A stretch of DNA of 64,000 nucleotides from Gluconobacter sp. P1C6_b (GCF_018811945.1 NZ_JACRVU010000003.1:62001-126000), one strand, 5' to 3'. Counted from the first letter of the stretch, positions 38,287 to 48,309 are shown. The notes: generated by a model from the sequence alone, not told the origin. Numbers and translations: made by a program.

Positions 38287-39474
38287 GTGCAGAACCGTCC
38301 CGCCTCCAGCCGACCAGGGCTCTGGCAGCGACTTCCCGTGATTGGACGCCTTCTGATCGCGTTCTGGGCCGTTCTTCTGGCGGGAGGAGCCGGTGCGGCG
38401 GCGTTTCTGTTGCACCAGCAGAAACCCGCTGTCCTCGCGCAGGTCACTCCGCAGCCCAAACCCCCTCTGCCTGCGCAGCCCACCTCCCCGGCCAAGTCCT
38501 CTATTGTTTCCACTCCGGCACCAAAAGAGACAACCGTGACAGCCGCCGGGGCTCAGGCACCCGCCGCGCCGGTTCCGGCAAAGCCGGCTGACATGACGTT
38601 ACCGACGGCAGCGACCACCATTCCCGCCAAGGCTGTTCCGCCTTCACCAGCGGGCTCTTCAACCGCTGTGACACAACAGACCCTGCCGCCGGTCATGTCC
38701 TCTGCCGCTTCCCCGTCTTCGCTGGCAGCTTCCCCGGCGCCCCTCCCGACCGACAAAACCGCCATTGCAATCGTGCTCCAAGGATTTGGCTATTCCGATG
38801 CGCTGACCTACGACGTTCTTTCGCGTATTCCCGCACCTGTGGCAGTTGGGATTTCGCCTTATGTCAGCAATATCAGCGACATCATTGCGCGGGCCCATGC
38901 CAGTCACAGGGAAGTCTATGTCACCCTTCCCATGCAGAGCGCCCATCCCGAACGGGTCGATGAAGGCCCGCACGCGCTGGGATATGGAAACTCCGCTGCT
39001 GATGATCAGCGCGAACTGGAATGGTGCCTCTCCCGTGCCGCAGGCGCGGAAGGACTGACGGATGCGTCTGAAAACGGAGACGACCAGCCGGGCGGCGGCT
39101 ATGCGACTTCGCCCGATTTTTCACCGATTGCCAGTACCATCAGCAGCCGGGGCCTGCTCTATCTGGCAGGATCCGCGCAGGATGGCCGTCGTACCCGCGG
39201 AATGACTGCAACGGCCTGGATAGACGGGGACACGGACGCCGCCACTCTGGACAGCCGTCTGGCCGCCCTGCTGCCTCAGGATGGAAAGCCGGCAAAGATT
39301 CTGCTGATGGTCGGACCGATCACGCCTGTCATGATCGACCGTCTCGCAAACTGGCTTAAAGGTCCGGCCGCGCAGAACTTCGTCGTTGTACCGCCATCAG
39401 CTTTCGCAGATAGCGGCATCAGCAACGATCAGGCCGCCAATCTTTCGCCTCCCAATCCGGTAGCGCCCCTATGA
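38287..39474 (+). CDS. Divergent polysaccharide deacetylase family protein (YibQ-like)
   Basis: A 395-residue exported or membrane-anchored protein. An N-terminal helix (LLIAFWAVLLAGGAGAAAFL) precedes a long Pro/Ala/Thr-rich linker (about 45-155). The C-terminal half is the divergent deacetylase fold: TAIAIVLQGFGYSDALTYDV, VAVGISPYV, and VYVTLPMQS. The family keeps the NodB-like fold without the full metal site, so catalytic activity is uncertain. It follows ctpA by 17 bp with a GTG start and overlaps rppH by 4 bp. Confidence 0.85.
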   Translation: MQNRPASSRPGLWQRLPVIGRLLIAFWAVLLAGGAGAAAFLLHQQKPAVLAQVTPQPKPPLPAQPTSPAKSSIVSTPAPKETTVTAAGAQAPAAPVPAKPADMTLPTAATTIPAKAVPPSPAGSSTAVTQQTLPPVMSSAASPSSLAASPAPLPTDKTAIAIVLQGFGYSDALTYDVLSRIPAPVAVGISPYVSNISDIIARAHASHREVYVTLPMQSAHPERVDEGPHALGYGNSAADDQRELEWCLSRAAGAEGLTDASENGDDQPGGGYATSPDFSPIASTISSRGLLYLAGSAQDGRRTRGMTATAWIDGDTDAATLDSRLAALLPQDGKPAKILLMVGPITPVMIDRLANWLKGPAAQNFVVVPPSAFADSGISNDQAANLSPPNPVAPL

Positions 39475-39983
39475 CTGATCCCATGACCCTTCCCTACCGC
39501 CCGAATGTGGGAATTGCGCTCTTCAACCGTGACGGCAAGCTGTTCATCGCCCGGCGCACAGACCTTCCGGGAGATGTCTGGCAGTGCCCACAGGGCGGCA
39601 TTGATGAAGGTGAGACATCACAGGTCGCCGCCCTGCGCGAAATGGGAGAAGAAATCGGAACCCGGAACGCGCGCATTCTTGCCGAACGGAGTGGCTGGCT
39701 TTCCTATGATCTGCCGCCCGACCTGATCGGAAAGGCCTTGGGAGGACGTTTCCGGGGGCAGACCCAGAAATGGTTCGTGATGGGTTACGAAGGACAGGAT
39801 TCCGATATCCGTCTGGACCTTCAGGACCCGCCCGAATTCGACGCCTGGGAGTGGGTCGAACCGCAGGCGGTTCTGAAACGCAATCTGGGCTTCAAGAAAG
39901 CCCTCTATGCCGATCTGATTCCTGAACTGGCAGCGCTTTTTCAGGCTGCTGCCAGGGACTGGGTCCGCACCAGCCGCGCGTAA
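39471..39983 (+). CDS. rppH: RNA pyrophosphohydrolase RppH (Nudix)
   Basis: Removes pyrophosphate from 5' ends of mRNA to start decay. The 170-residue protein has the N-terminal PYRPNVGIALFNRDGKLFIA, the RppH hallmark WQCPQGGIDEGE, the complete Nudix box (GGIDEGETSQVAALREMGEE continuing IG) and FRGQTQKWFVM. Its start overlaps the yibQ-like gene by ATGA. Its last 43 bp overlap the 3' end of the convergent ABC transporter gene. Confidence 0.95.
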   Translation: MTDPMTLPYRPNVGIALFNRDGKLFIARRTDLPGDVWQCPQGGIDEGETSQVAALREMGEEIGTRNARILAERSGWLSYDLPPDLIGKALGGRFRGQTQKWFVMGYEGQDSDIRLDLQDPPEFDAWEWVEPQAVLKRNLGFKKALYADLIPELAALFQAAARDWVRTSRA

Positions 39984-41695
39984 AGGCCATCCTTGCGGAG
40001 AAGTTCGGCATGGGTGCCGGCTTCGGCGACGGCGCCCTGATCCATCACAACGATCAGATCGGCAGCCTGCACGGTGGAAAGCCGGTGCGCGACGATCACT
40101 GTCGTACGGCCTGAACGCAGGTTTGCCAGTGCATTCTGCACCCGCGCCTCGCTTTCGGAATCAAGCGCACTCGTCGCTTCATCCAGCAGCAGGACGCGCG
40201 GGTTACGAAGCAAAGCGCGGGCCAGAGCCACGCGCTGACGCTGGCCACCGGACAGTCGGCGTCCGCCCGGCCCGACCCGGGTTTCCAGACCCGCGGGCAG
40301 GTTATCGAGGAAATCGACCGCAGCCATGGCACAGGCCTTTTCGACCTCGCTGCGTGAGGCGGAAGGCCGCCCGATCCAGATATTCTCAAGCACGGACATG
40401 TCGAACAGGGTCGTATCCTGACTGACATACGCGATGGCGTCCCGAAGAGAGGACAGGGTCAGATCCCGCAGATCCACGCCTTCAAGACGGATGCTGCCCG
40501 CGCTGACATCGTGCAGACGCGGGATCAGGGAAAGTGCCGTGGATTTTCCGGCGCCGCTCGGCCCCACGAGCGCAACGGTTTTCCCAGGCTGAACATCGAA
40601 GGTCAGGTTCTGCAGACCGACCCTGCCATCCTCGTAACGATAGCTGGCCTGCTGGAACGCCAGATGTCCTTTTCCGGACGGCAGGGGTTTCGCGTTCGGA
40701 CGTTCTACGACTGCCGGGGGTTCATCGATCACGGCAAAAACCCGCGACAGACCAGCCAATCCTTCCTGAAGAGCCGTATTGAGCGAGCCCAGCGCCCGGA
40801 TCGGCCGGGCGGCAGTCAGGAGAGCGGCAATAAAGGCGGTGAAGTCCCCCAGTGTCGCACCGCCCTGAGCCGCGCGCCAGCCTGCAAACCCCAGCACTGC
40901 TGCCACAGCGGCACCGCCCAGAACCTCCAGAACCGGATCGACACGCGCGCGCCCTTTGGCAATCCGCAGGAAGGCCGAGTGTAGCAGATCCAGCGAGTGA
41001 TCGACACGCGTGCTTTCCCGCTCTTCCATCCGGTAGATGCGGACCTGCCGGGCCAGAGCAAAACTTTCGTTGAGCAGGGCCGAGGTCTCGCCGATCTGCT
41101 CCTGCATGCCGCCCGAGGCCCGGCGCACTTTCTTGCCCAGCTTCTGGATAGGCACGGCCGCAACCGGGTAGAGCACGAGCGCAATCAGGCTTAGTTCCCA
41201 GTCCGTGACGATCATGGAAATGACGAGCCCCACCACCGTCACCGCATCACCGAGCGCGTTGACAACACGGATCATGGCCTCGCGGATCGAAATGGCATCC
41301 GTGGTGAAACGGGCGGCCCATTTGGCAGGGGCATCCTTTTCGATGGTCGAGACGTCAGCCTGAAGCGCATGGGCGAACATGCGCGACTGCAAGCCGCGGA
41401 TTACGGCCAGAACCAGTCCCTGCACGGCAATCGTCTGCCCGTACTGGGACGCGGCTTTCAGTCCAGTCACGATTACAACCAGAGCCGGCACCTGATAGAG
41501 GATCCGGGAATCATGGGCCGCGAACATGTCCACGGCCCGCTTGATGACCGCAGGATAAAGCGCGGTCAGCCCTGCCATCAGGACCGTCAGAACAATGACG
41601 GAGATGATCCGTCCCACATGCTGGCGCATTTCCTCACGCCAGATGCGTTTCATCAGGACGCGGCTGTCCGTATCAAGAGCTGTCGTTTTCGTCAT
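39941..41695 (-). CDS. MsbA-like ABC exporter (fused permease and ATPase)
   Basis: A 584-residue half-transporter with six helices over about residues 25-310 (for example IISVIVLTVLMAGLTALYPA and VVGLVISMIVTDWELSLIAL) and a complete ATPase domain: Walker A GPSGAGKSTALSL, Q loop AYVSQDTTLF, signature LSGGQRQRVALARALL, Walker B VLLLDEATSALD and switch VIVAHRLSTV. It could flip lipid A or export drugs; sequence alone does not settle this. The ribosome binding site before ATG 41695 is weak, and ATG 41653 is an alternative. It converges with rppH and overlaps it by 43 bp. Confidence 0.88.
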   Translation of the reverse strand: MTKTTALDTDSRVLMKRIWREEMRQHVGRIISVIVLTVLMAGLTALYPAVIKRAVDMFAAHDSRILYQVPALVVIVTGLKAASQYGQTIAVQGLVLAVIRGLQSRMFAHALQADVSTIEKDAPAKWAARFTTDAISIREAMIRVVNALGDAVTVVGLVISMIVTDWELSLIALVLYPVAAVPIQKLGKKVRRASGGMQEQIGETSALLNESFALARQVRIYRMEERESTRVDHSLDLLHSAFLRIAKGRARVDPVLEVLGGAAVAAVLGFAGWRAAQGGATLGDFTAFIAALLTAARPIRALGSLNTALQEGLAGLSRVFAVIDEPPAVVERPNAKPLPSGKGHLAFQQASYRYEDGRVGLQNLTFDVQPGKTVALVGPSGAGKSTALSLIPRLHDVSAGSIRLEGVDLRDLTLSSLRDAIAYVSQDTTLFDMSVLENIWIGRPSASRSEVEKACAMAAVDFLDNLPAGLETRVGPGGRRLSGGQRQRVALARALLRNPRVLLLDEATSALDSESEARVQNALANLRSGRTTVIVAHRLSTVQAADLIVVMDQGAVAEAGTHAELLRKDGLYARLVRTQSLAAA

Positions 41696-41740
41696 ACCGG
41701 GGGGTTTAGCAGGCCTTGCGAAAAGGGCGAAACCGCCGCT

Positions 41741-42931
41741 TCATTTCTGCGTGGCAAGATAGGCCAGACACGCGTTCCGGTCCGGCAGGCATCCCTGCGC
41801 CATCCACCAGTCCCGCCCCGTTTTCAGCCATTGCCCCATGCCCGGCCCCGGCCGGACACCTTGTATAATGGCATCCTTGCCCGATAGCGGGAATTCGGGC
41901 TGAGGTATGGCCTGCAACCGTGAACGGAACCGGTCCCACACGCTGTCAGGCTTGCCCACAAGATGGGCCTGGAGCAACCAGCTCCGCTCTACAAGCCGGT
42001 CCAGATCCTGCAGCACCCGCAGGCGACGAAGGTCGTCATCGGACAGTTCCGGATGCAGGGCCGGTTGAGCGGACGCCCAGGCCTCGATCTTCGCGCCATC
42101 TGCATTGGACAGTTTCAGGCGACCAGCCAGCTCCGAGTTGTTCCGGTGACACAGCGCAAAAAGCCTGAGCAGGGAAGACACCGGAGCCTCACAGGCCAGC
42201 AGACGGTTCAGGAAATGCTGGTCCGGCTCTGGCAGAATGACCTGAAGCAAGCCGACCGATGCCATTGCCCCGATCGTTTCGCTAAGGCGCGGGCCGGACA
42301 GAATTCTCAGCAGCTCCGAAGCGACCCGTTCAGCCGAGAGCGTGCCAATCAGTCCAAGCTGCTCCGAGACGGCCTGACACGCCTCCGGGTCCGGAAAGCC
42401 ATGCCCGTATCGCGCATCGAACCGGAAGAAACGAAGGGCTCTCAGCGCATCTTCCGCGATCCGGCGCGAGGCCTCTCCGACGAACCGCACGCGATGGTTC
42501 TGAAGATCCTCCCGGCCACTGAAATAATCATGGAGCCGGTCGTGACAGTCCAGCGACATGGCATTGATCGTAAAGTCCCGCCGGGCCGCGTCTTCCGCCC
42601 AGTCCTGCGTCCAGGCCACGATCGCGTGGCGCCCGTCTGTTTCCTCATCGCGACGCAGGGTCGTGATTTCGTAGGGCACATTGCCCAGCAAGGCCGTGAC
42701 GGTCCCATGAGCAAGCCCGGTGGGAATCACGCGGATCCCGGCTTCTTCCAGCCGGCGCTGCACATCATCTGGTGGTTCCGGAGTCGCGAGATCCAGATCA
42801 TGGACGGGAACACCGGCGAGCAGATCGCGTACCGATCCGCCGACGAGGCGCGCCTCAGGCAGGACAGACCAGATACGATCCAGTCCCGTATGATCTGACA
42901 GCCGCTCCAGCAGGCCGGAATTCTGCGTCAT
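41741..42931 (-). CDS. cca: CCA tRNA nucleotidyltransferase / poly(A) polymerase family
   Basis: Adds or repairs the 3' CCA of tRNA. The 396-residue class II enzyme has RLVGGSVRDLLAGVPVHDLD (GG-x-VR and DxD metal site), the strand YEITTLRRDEETDGRHAIV, RRDFTINAMSLD, and RIAEDALRALRFFRFDARYG. Because the genome context shows one such enzyme next to a DUF1285 gene, a standard alphaproteobacterial pair, CCA addition is the likely role. ATG 42931 overlaps the DUF1285 stop by ATGA. Confidence 0.92.
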   Translation of the reverse strand: MTQNSGLLERLSDHTGLDRIWSVLPEARLVGGSVRDLLAGVPVHDLDLATPEPPDDVQRRLEEAGIRVIPTGLAHGTVTALLGNVPYEITTLRRDEETDGRHAIVAWTQDWAEDAARRDFTINAMSLDCHDRLHDYFSGREDLQNHRVRFVGEASRRIAEDALRALRFFRFDARYGHGFPDPEACQAVSEQLGLIGTLSAERVASELLRILSGPRLSETIGAMASVGLLQVILPEPDQHFLNRLLACEAPVSSLLRLFALCHRNNSELAGRLKLSNADGAKIEAWASAQPALHPELSDDDLRRLRVLQDLDRLVERSWLLQAHLVGKPDSVWDRFRSRLQAIPQPEFPLSGKDAIIQGVRPGPGMGQWLKTGRDWWMAQGCLPDRNACLAYLATQK

Positions 42932-43545
42932 GCAGGACGCGAAAGCGGGAAGAAACAGTCCTGGCTCCAGACACCGAGACAGGGCTCACCCTTCACATGT
43001 CCGGGAACCGCAAGGGCCGCGAGTTCGTAATGCACCGCACGTGTCACCCGCGCGAGGATGGGGAAAGCCCCCTCGCCGTCACGGACATGGACATAGGGCA
43101 CGCTGGCGCACTCGTCCGACGGACGGTCCCAGTCACAGGAGAGCGGATGTTCGGGGCCGATACAGATCAACTCATCCATATTCGTGCGGAAACAGAGATT
43201 CTGCTGTCGGCCGCAGGTTCCGCGGAAATCCAGTTCGACGGCCACAAACGGCACATCCTCAACCTGGATGATCCCCTGTTCCATCGGCGTTTTCAGCCAG
43301 TAGGTTCCTTCAGGATCGCGGGTCAGCATCGAAGAGAACATACACAGCATGGCTTTGCGTTTGATCACCGAGCCCCGATAGAGCCAGGTGCCATCGCGCT
43401 GGATGAGAAAAGGCAGCAGCCGGGGGCCTGTACCAGGCGTTCCGGGAAAGGAAGACGGAGGCATCAGGGGATCTGGAGACAGGGCGGCGTCAGGTCGGGC
43501 CGCCTGCCGGAACTGATGATCGCTCAATTTTCCCTCCAACTGCAT
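42928..43545 (-). CDS. DUF1285 family protein
   Basis: A 205-residue protein of unknown function. The family core is PFLIQRDGTWLYRGSVIKRK, LTRDPEGTYWLKTPMEQGII and VEDVPFVAVELDFRG; a C-terminal variable part follows. ATG 43545 (MQLEGKLSDHQF) has an AAGAGAG site; an ORF start at 43578 is possible but unsupported. It is coupled to cca by a 4-bp overlap, which suggests a role in RNA metabolism, and is divergent from moxR. Confidence 0.85.
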   Translation of the reverse strand: MQLEGKLSDHQFRQAARPDAALSPDPLMPPSSFPGTPGTGPRLLPFLIQRDGTWLYRGSVIKRKAMLCMFSSMLTRDPEGTYWLKTPMEQGIIQVEDVPFVAVELDFRGTCGRQQNLCFRTNMDELICIGPEHPLSCDWDRPSDECASVPYVHVRDGEGAFPILARVTRAVHYELAALAVPGHVKGEPCLGVWSQDCFFPLSRPA

Positions 43546-43619
43546 AAAAACTCTCTTCTCACACCAACTTGGGTGCAATCGAGCCTTGATGAAACCCCCA
43601 CACCTGTCAGACTGGCGTC

Positions 43620-44648
43620 ATGAGCGAGCAGCAATATTCTTCCGGCGTTTCCGCCGGCACCCTGCAGGGCGAGGCGGACGTGGCTGAAGCCGACCGTCTG
43701 GCCCCGGTTCTCCGTCAGGTCCGTCAGGCCATCGGAGGCATTGTTCTGGGCCAGGACAGCGTCATTGAACAGGTGCTTGTCACGATCCTCTCCGGTGGTC
43801 ACGCGCTTCTGATGGGCGCGCCCGGTCTGGGCAAGACCCTTCTGGTCAATACGGCATCGCGCGTGCTGGGTCTGGATGCCACGCGCATCCAGTTCACGCC
43901 TGACCTGATGCCGTCTGACATTACGGGTGCGGAAATCCTCGATCAGGATGCAGACGGGCGACGCGCCTTCCGCTTCCTGCCCGGCCCGATCTTCGGTCAG
44001 CTCGTTCTGGCCGACGAAATCAACCGTGCCAGCCCACGCACCCAGTCCGCGCTGCTTCAGGCCATGGCGGAACGTCGCGTGACGCAGGGCGGCAAGGATT
44101 ACGCTCTTCCGCGTCCTTTCCACGTTCTTGCGACCCAGAACCCGATCGAGCAGGAAGGCACCTATCCGCTCCCTGAAGCCCAGCTCGACCGTTTCATGCT
44201 TCAGATCAGCCTCGGCTTTCCGGAGCGGGACGCGGAACGTCAGATGCTGCTTCAGACCACAGGCGCCACGACGCCGATGGCCACGGCGTTGATGAATGCC
44301 GAGAGCCTTCTTGCAGCCCAGAATCTTGTTCGCCGTCTGCCGGTCGGTGACCAGATCGTGGATGCGATCCTGACGCTGACGCGCTCGCTGCGTCCGGAAG
44401 ATCCGTCCGCTTCACCGGAAGTGCGGGAAGCCGTTTCCTACGGTCCCGGCCCCCGTGCGGCACAGGCCCTTATGATCGCAACCCGCGCCCGTGCGCTGCT
44501 GGACGGTCGTCTGGCTCCGAGTCTTGATGACGTCGTGGCCCTCGCAAGCCCGGTCCTGTCCCATCGTATCGGACTGGGCTTTGGCGCACGCGCATCGGGA
44601 ACGGATCGCGAAGCCCTGATCCGCAAGCAGGCCCAGGCCCTCCTCTGA
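43620..44648 (+). CDS. MoxR-family AAA+ ATPase
   Basis: A 342-residue chaperone-like ATPase. It has Walker A LLMGAPGLGKTLLVNT, the MoxR segment QFTPDLMPSDITGAEILD, Walker B LVLADEINRASPRTQSALLQ, sensor 1 VLATQNPIEQEGTYPLPEAQ, and the C-terminal lid. MoxR proteins typically act with DUF58 and vWA partners encoded directly downstream, as here, to mature or activate envelope or metal-dependent complexes. It is first of a five-gene operon and divergent from DUF1285-cca. Confidence 0.92.
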   Translation: MSEQQYSSGVSAGTLQGEADVAEADRLAPVLRQVRQAIGGIVLGQDSVIEQVLVTILSGGHALLMGAPGLGKTLLVNTASRVLGLDATRIQFTPDLMPSDITGAEILDQDADGRRAFRFLPGPIFGQLVLADEINRASPRTQSALLQAMAERRVTQGGKDYALPRPFHVLATQNPIEQEGTYPLPEAQLDRFMLQISLGFPERDAERQMLLQTTGATTPMATALMNAESLLAAQNLVRRLPVGDQIVDAILTLTRSLRPEDPSASPEVREAVSYGPGPRAAQALMIATRARALLDGRLAPSLDDVVALASPVLSHRIGLGFGARASGTDREALIRKQAQALL

Positions 44649-44653
44649 TCGCC

Positions 44654-45580
44654 GTGAAAAGTCCGTCCGATACCCTGCGCAGCCTCTTCCGCCGCAACCG
44701 GGATGCCGCTTCCAGCGCTCCGGTCGTGCAGGCGGAAAGTCTGGCCCTGCCCGCCCTTGTTCTTGAAGCCGAAAAAATTGCCGCGAGCCTGCAAAGCGGT
44801 GTTCACGGTCGCAGGCGTTCAGGCGCGGGTGAGGATTTCTGGCAGTTCCGTCCCTATCACGCCGGCGAGCCTGCAACGTCCATCGACTGGAGGCAGTCTG
44901 CCCGCTCTCCGGTCGAGGACACGTTCTGGGTCCGGGAACGCGAGCGGGAAAATGCCCAGTCGCTGATGCTGTGGTGCGACCCATCGCCCTCCATGCAATG
45001 GCGCTCGTCCGAGATCCTGCCCACCAAGGCGGAGCGGGCCCAGCTCTGCACGCTGGCGCTGGCTTCCGCGTCCCTGCGGGGTGGGGAACGCACCGGGCTG
45101 CTGACCGGGATTGAGGCGGGACGTGCGCTGGCTGGTCGGCAGGTCCTGCCGCGGCTGGCTGCCTCCCTTCTGCGTCCGGATGCGGATGAACCCGAATTTC
45201 CGCGAATGGCGCTCGTTCCCGCCCGGTCCGATCTGGTTGTGATCAGCGACTTCCTATGGGACGAAGACCGGATCGACACTTTTCTCAAGACCTGCGCCAG
45301 CCGCCCTGTGCGAACGCATCTTCTCTGCGTTCTCGATCCTGCGGAACGGGAACTGAAACGCTCCGGTCGAATCCGGTTTGAAGGGCTGGAAGGCGGCGTT
45401 CTGACGCTTCCTGCAATGGAAAGTCTTGGACCGGCCTATGAACAGGCTATGAATGCCCATCTGGCAGCCCTGAAGCAGAGTGCGGCCTCGCTCCATGCCG
45501 ACTGCATCATGCATGACACGTCGCAGAACCCGCTTCCGGCCCTGCTTGCCCTTCACATGGCGTTGGGAGGCGGCCGATGA
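44654..45580 (+). CDS. DUF58 domain protein
   Basis: A 308-residue partner of MoxR. The family signature is SGAGEDFWQFRPYHAGEPAT followed by SIDWRQSARSPVEDTFWVRE, then a vWA-like fold starting SLMLWCDPSPSMQW, where the DPSPS resembles a metal-ion-dependent adhesion motif (D-x-S-x-S). It uses a GTG start six bases after the moxR stop and overlaps the next gene by ATGA. Unlike many DUF58 proteins it has no N-terminal membrane helices. Confidence 0.9.
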   Translation: MKSPSDTLRSLFRRNRDAASSAPVVQAESLALPALVLEAEKIAASLQSGVHGRRRSGAGEDFWQFRPYHAGEPATSIDWRQSARSPVEDTFWVRERERENAQSLMLWCDPSPSMQWRSSEILPTKAERAQLCTLALASASLRGGERTGLLTGIEAGRALAGRQVLPRLAASLLRPDADEPEFPRMALVPARSDLVVISDFLWDEDRIDTFLKTCASRPVRTHLLCVLDPAERELKRSGRIRFEGLEGGVLTLPAMESLGPAYEQAMNAHLAALKQSAASLHADCIMHDTSQNPLPALLALHMALGGGR

Positions 45581-48309
45581 TTCTTCTCGCCCCGTTCCTG
45601 CTGCTCGGCCTTCTCACGCTTCCCGCCTTGTGGTGGCTGGTCCGCGCCACACCGCCTGCCCCGCAGGATCAGCGCTTTCCGTCCCTGCTCATCCTGAACC
45701 GGCTGACGGCACGGCGTGAAGATGCGGCCCGCTCCCCGCTCTGGTTGCTGCTGCTGCGCATCGCAGCCGTGGCCCTCGTCATTTTTGGACTGGCCCGGCC
45801 TGTTCTGACCCCGCATCAGGCCGAACCCGGAAGTGGCTCTCTCACGCTTGTCCTCGATGACGGCTGGGCCGCTATTCCGCACTGGAACGAACGTATTTCC
45901 GCAGCTCTGGCCCTTGGTGAAACGGCGATCCGCAATGGTCAGGACGTAACGCTCCTGTATGCAGCGCGCGCTCCCGATGGTGCGATGCCCGAAGCGTTCA
46001 CGACGCATGATGCGCACGCCCTGTCCGAACATCTCTCCCGACTACGGCCTCAGCCCTGGCCCACGGACCGTCAGGCCCTGGCGTCCCTGCTCCAGCATCG
46101 GGACCTTTCCGGCCAGCGCGTGATGATCCTTTCGGACGGGCTGGCGGAAACGGGTGACAACGCGCTGCATGATGCGCTCGCAAAGGCCCGTTCCGTGCAG
46201 GATATGCGCTGGAATGGCTGCGATATCCTGCGTCTTGCCGCATCCACAGGTCAGGACGGCGCCCTTCATGCCAGAGTGGACACGCTGTCCTGTCCGACGC
46301 GGACCGTGACGCTCCATGCCGCCAATGCCAATGGTGGAACACTCGCCGCCTATCCCGTCAGAACCGGACAGGATCAGACGATCTCGCTTCCGGCTCTCCT
46401 GCGGAACCAGCTTGATCATCTGACGCTGGAAGGCGCGACCGGCCCTGCTGCTGTGCACCTGATGGGACAGGCCGATCACCGCCGCCCCGTCGGCATCCTC
46501 CAGACGCCCGGCGACGCCACACCGCTCGTGGGTTCGGCGTTCTTCCTGAACCGCGCATTGCAGCCCATTTCAGACCTACACAGCGGGGATGCGACGGCGC
46601 TGCTGGGTGCGCCCCTGTCTGTCCTGATTGCGACCGATGGTGCCCTCTCCGGCGATCAGACACGCAGCCGTGTCCTGAACTGGGTCCGTCATGGCGGCAT
46701 GCTCGTCCGCTTTGCCGGCCCCGGCCTCGCCGCCGATCAGGGGACTGCGCCCGACGCCACATCAGACGCGCTTCTGCCTGTCCATCTCATGAGCGGCATG
46801 CGGCAACTCGGCGGCCCCATGTCCTGGGGCAAACCCCAGACACTGGCGCCCTTCCCCGAGACATCGCCGTTCTCCGACCTGACGATCCCGCCCGATGTCA
46901 CGGTCTCCAGACAGGTTCTGGCCAAGCCGGAAACGGGCCTGACAGATCACGTCTGGGCGGCCTTGAGTGACGGTACGCCTCTCGTGACCGCACGGGCGGA
47001 AGGGAACGGCGAGATCGTCCTGTTCCATGTCACTGCTTCGCCGGACTGGTCCAATGTCCCGCTGTCCGGCCTGTTCCCTGATATGCTGGAGCGCCTGATC
47101 GAGCGTTCCGCCGGTGTTGCGGGCGGGGGGCCTTCGGAGCTTGCCCCCTGGCGTATCGTCGGCAGTGACGGCGGGCTCATCATGCCGCCACAGGCCGCAC
47201 GCTCCATCCGCGTCTCGGATCTGGCGCATACGCCTGTCTCCGTCAGCCATCCCGCCGGACTCTATGGTCCGGCCCACGGAACGCATGCCCTGAACCTTTC
47301 CGATTCTGCGCCTGCAATGAAGGAAGAACCCCTGCTTGGAACCCGGATTTCACCGGATGGAGCCCATGCAGACCATCCGCTTGGCCCTGCGCTGATGACA
47401 GCGGGCCTGCTGCTGTTGCTGCTGGACCTGATCCTGTCCCTGCGTCGGCGCGGTCTGCTGGGGGCGCTTGCCGTCGGCACACTTCTGTTGCTGCCGATAC
47501 CTCAATCCCATGCTCAGGCCCCTGCACCGCTTCCGACAACGGTGCCACAAGCCGCTCTTGAAACAAGACTGGCCTATGTCATCACCGGCCATGACGATAT
47601 CGACACCGTCTCCCGCGAGGGGCTTCAGGGCCTCTCCGACTTCACGACTGCACGTAGTTCCGCAACGCTCGGCCATCCGGACGGTGTCGTTCCGGGCAAG
47701 GATGATCTGGCGTTCTATCCGCTCCTGTACTGGCCGGTCACACCCGATGCCCAGCCCGATCCCGAACGTACCAAAGCCCTCAATGCCTTCATGGATCACG
47801 GTGGCATCCTGCTGATCGACGAGCAGGGTGCGGGCACCGATACGGATTCCGGAACCAGTTCCGCCGCCCGGGCCGCGCTTCAGCGCGTCACTGACGGCCT
47901 CGTCGTGCCGCCGCTCGCCAAACTGACGGAAAAGCACGTTCTGGCCCACACCTTCTATCTGCTGCACAGCGGCTTCCCCGGCCGCGTTGCCGGGCAGCCT
48001 GTGTATGTGGCGCGCAATGGCGACGAAGCGAATGATGACGTCAGCCCGGTCATCATCGGCAATGGTGACTGGGCGCATGCCTGGGCGGTGCACGGATCGG
48101 GCAACCACCCCTTCGCCGTCATTCCCGGTGGCGAGGACCAACGGACGCAGGCCTATCGTTTCGGCATGAACATGGTGCTGTATGCCCTGACCGGAAACTA
48201 CAAGAACGACCAGGCCCAGTATCCGGAAATGCTCCGCCGCCTCGGCACGCCCGACAATGGGGCAGCCGCAACCAGTCCCGACAGCGTTGACGAGGAGGAC
48301 GCACCATGA
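45577..48309 (+). CDS. BatA-like membrane protein with DUF4159 domain
   Basis: A 910-residue inner-membrane protein. It begins with the BatA-type membrane segment (MILLAPFLLLGLLTLPALWW, then PPAPQDQRFPSLLIL and LWLLLLRIAAVALVIFGLAR). A periplasmic middle with vWA-like and class I amidotransferase-like folds follows, then a helix pair at about residues 605-650. The C-terminal DUF4159 (about 665-890) includes DLAFYPLLYWPVTPDAQPDP, GGILLIDEQGAG and PVIIGNGDWAHAWA. It is coupled to its neighbours by ATGA junctions. Confidence 0.87.
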   Translation: MILLAPFLLLGLLTLPALWWLVRATPPAPQDQRFPSLLILNRLTARREDAARSPLWLLLLRIAAVALVIFGLARPVLTPHQAEPGSGSLTLVLDDGWAAIPHWNERISAALALGETAIRNGQDVTLLYAARAPDGAMPEAFTTHDAHALSEHLSRLRPQPWPTDRQALASLLQHRDLSGQRVMILSDGLAETGDNALHDALAKARSVQDMRWNGCDILRLAASTGQDGALHARVDTLSCPTRTVTLHAANANGGTLAAYPVRTGQDQTISLPALLRNQLDHLTLEGATGPAAVHLMGQADHRRPVGILQTPGDATPLVGSAFFLNRALQPISDLHSGDATALLGAPLSVLIATDGALSGDQTRSRVLNWVRHGGMLVRFAGPGLAADQGTAPDATSDALLPVHLMSGMRQLGGPMSWGKPQTLAPFPETSPFSDLTIPPDVTVSRQVLAKPETGLTDHVWAALSDGTPLVTARAEGNGEIVLFHVTASPDWSNVPLSGLFPDMLERLIERSAGVAGGGPSELAPWRIVGSDGGLIMPPQAARSIRVSDLAHTPVSVSHPAGLYGPAHGTHALNLSDSAPAMKEEPLLGTRISPDGAHADHPLGPALMTAGLLLLLLDLILSLRRRGLLGALAVGTLLLLPIPQSHAQAPAPLPTTVPQAALETRLAYVITGHDDIDTVSREGLQGLSDFTTARSSATLGHPDGVVPGKDDLAFYPLLYWPVTPDAQPDPERTKALNAFMDHGGILLIDEQGAGTDTDSGTSSAARAALQRVTDGLVVPPLAKLTEKHVLAHTFYLLHSGFPGRVAGQPVYVARNGDEANDDVSPVIIGNGDWAHAWAVHGSGNHPFAVIPGGEDQRTQAYRFGMNMVLYALTGNYKNDQAQYPEMLRRLGTPDNGAAATSPDSVDEEDAP

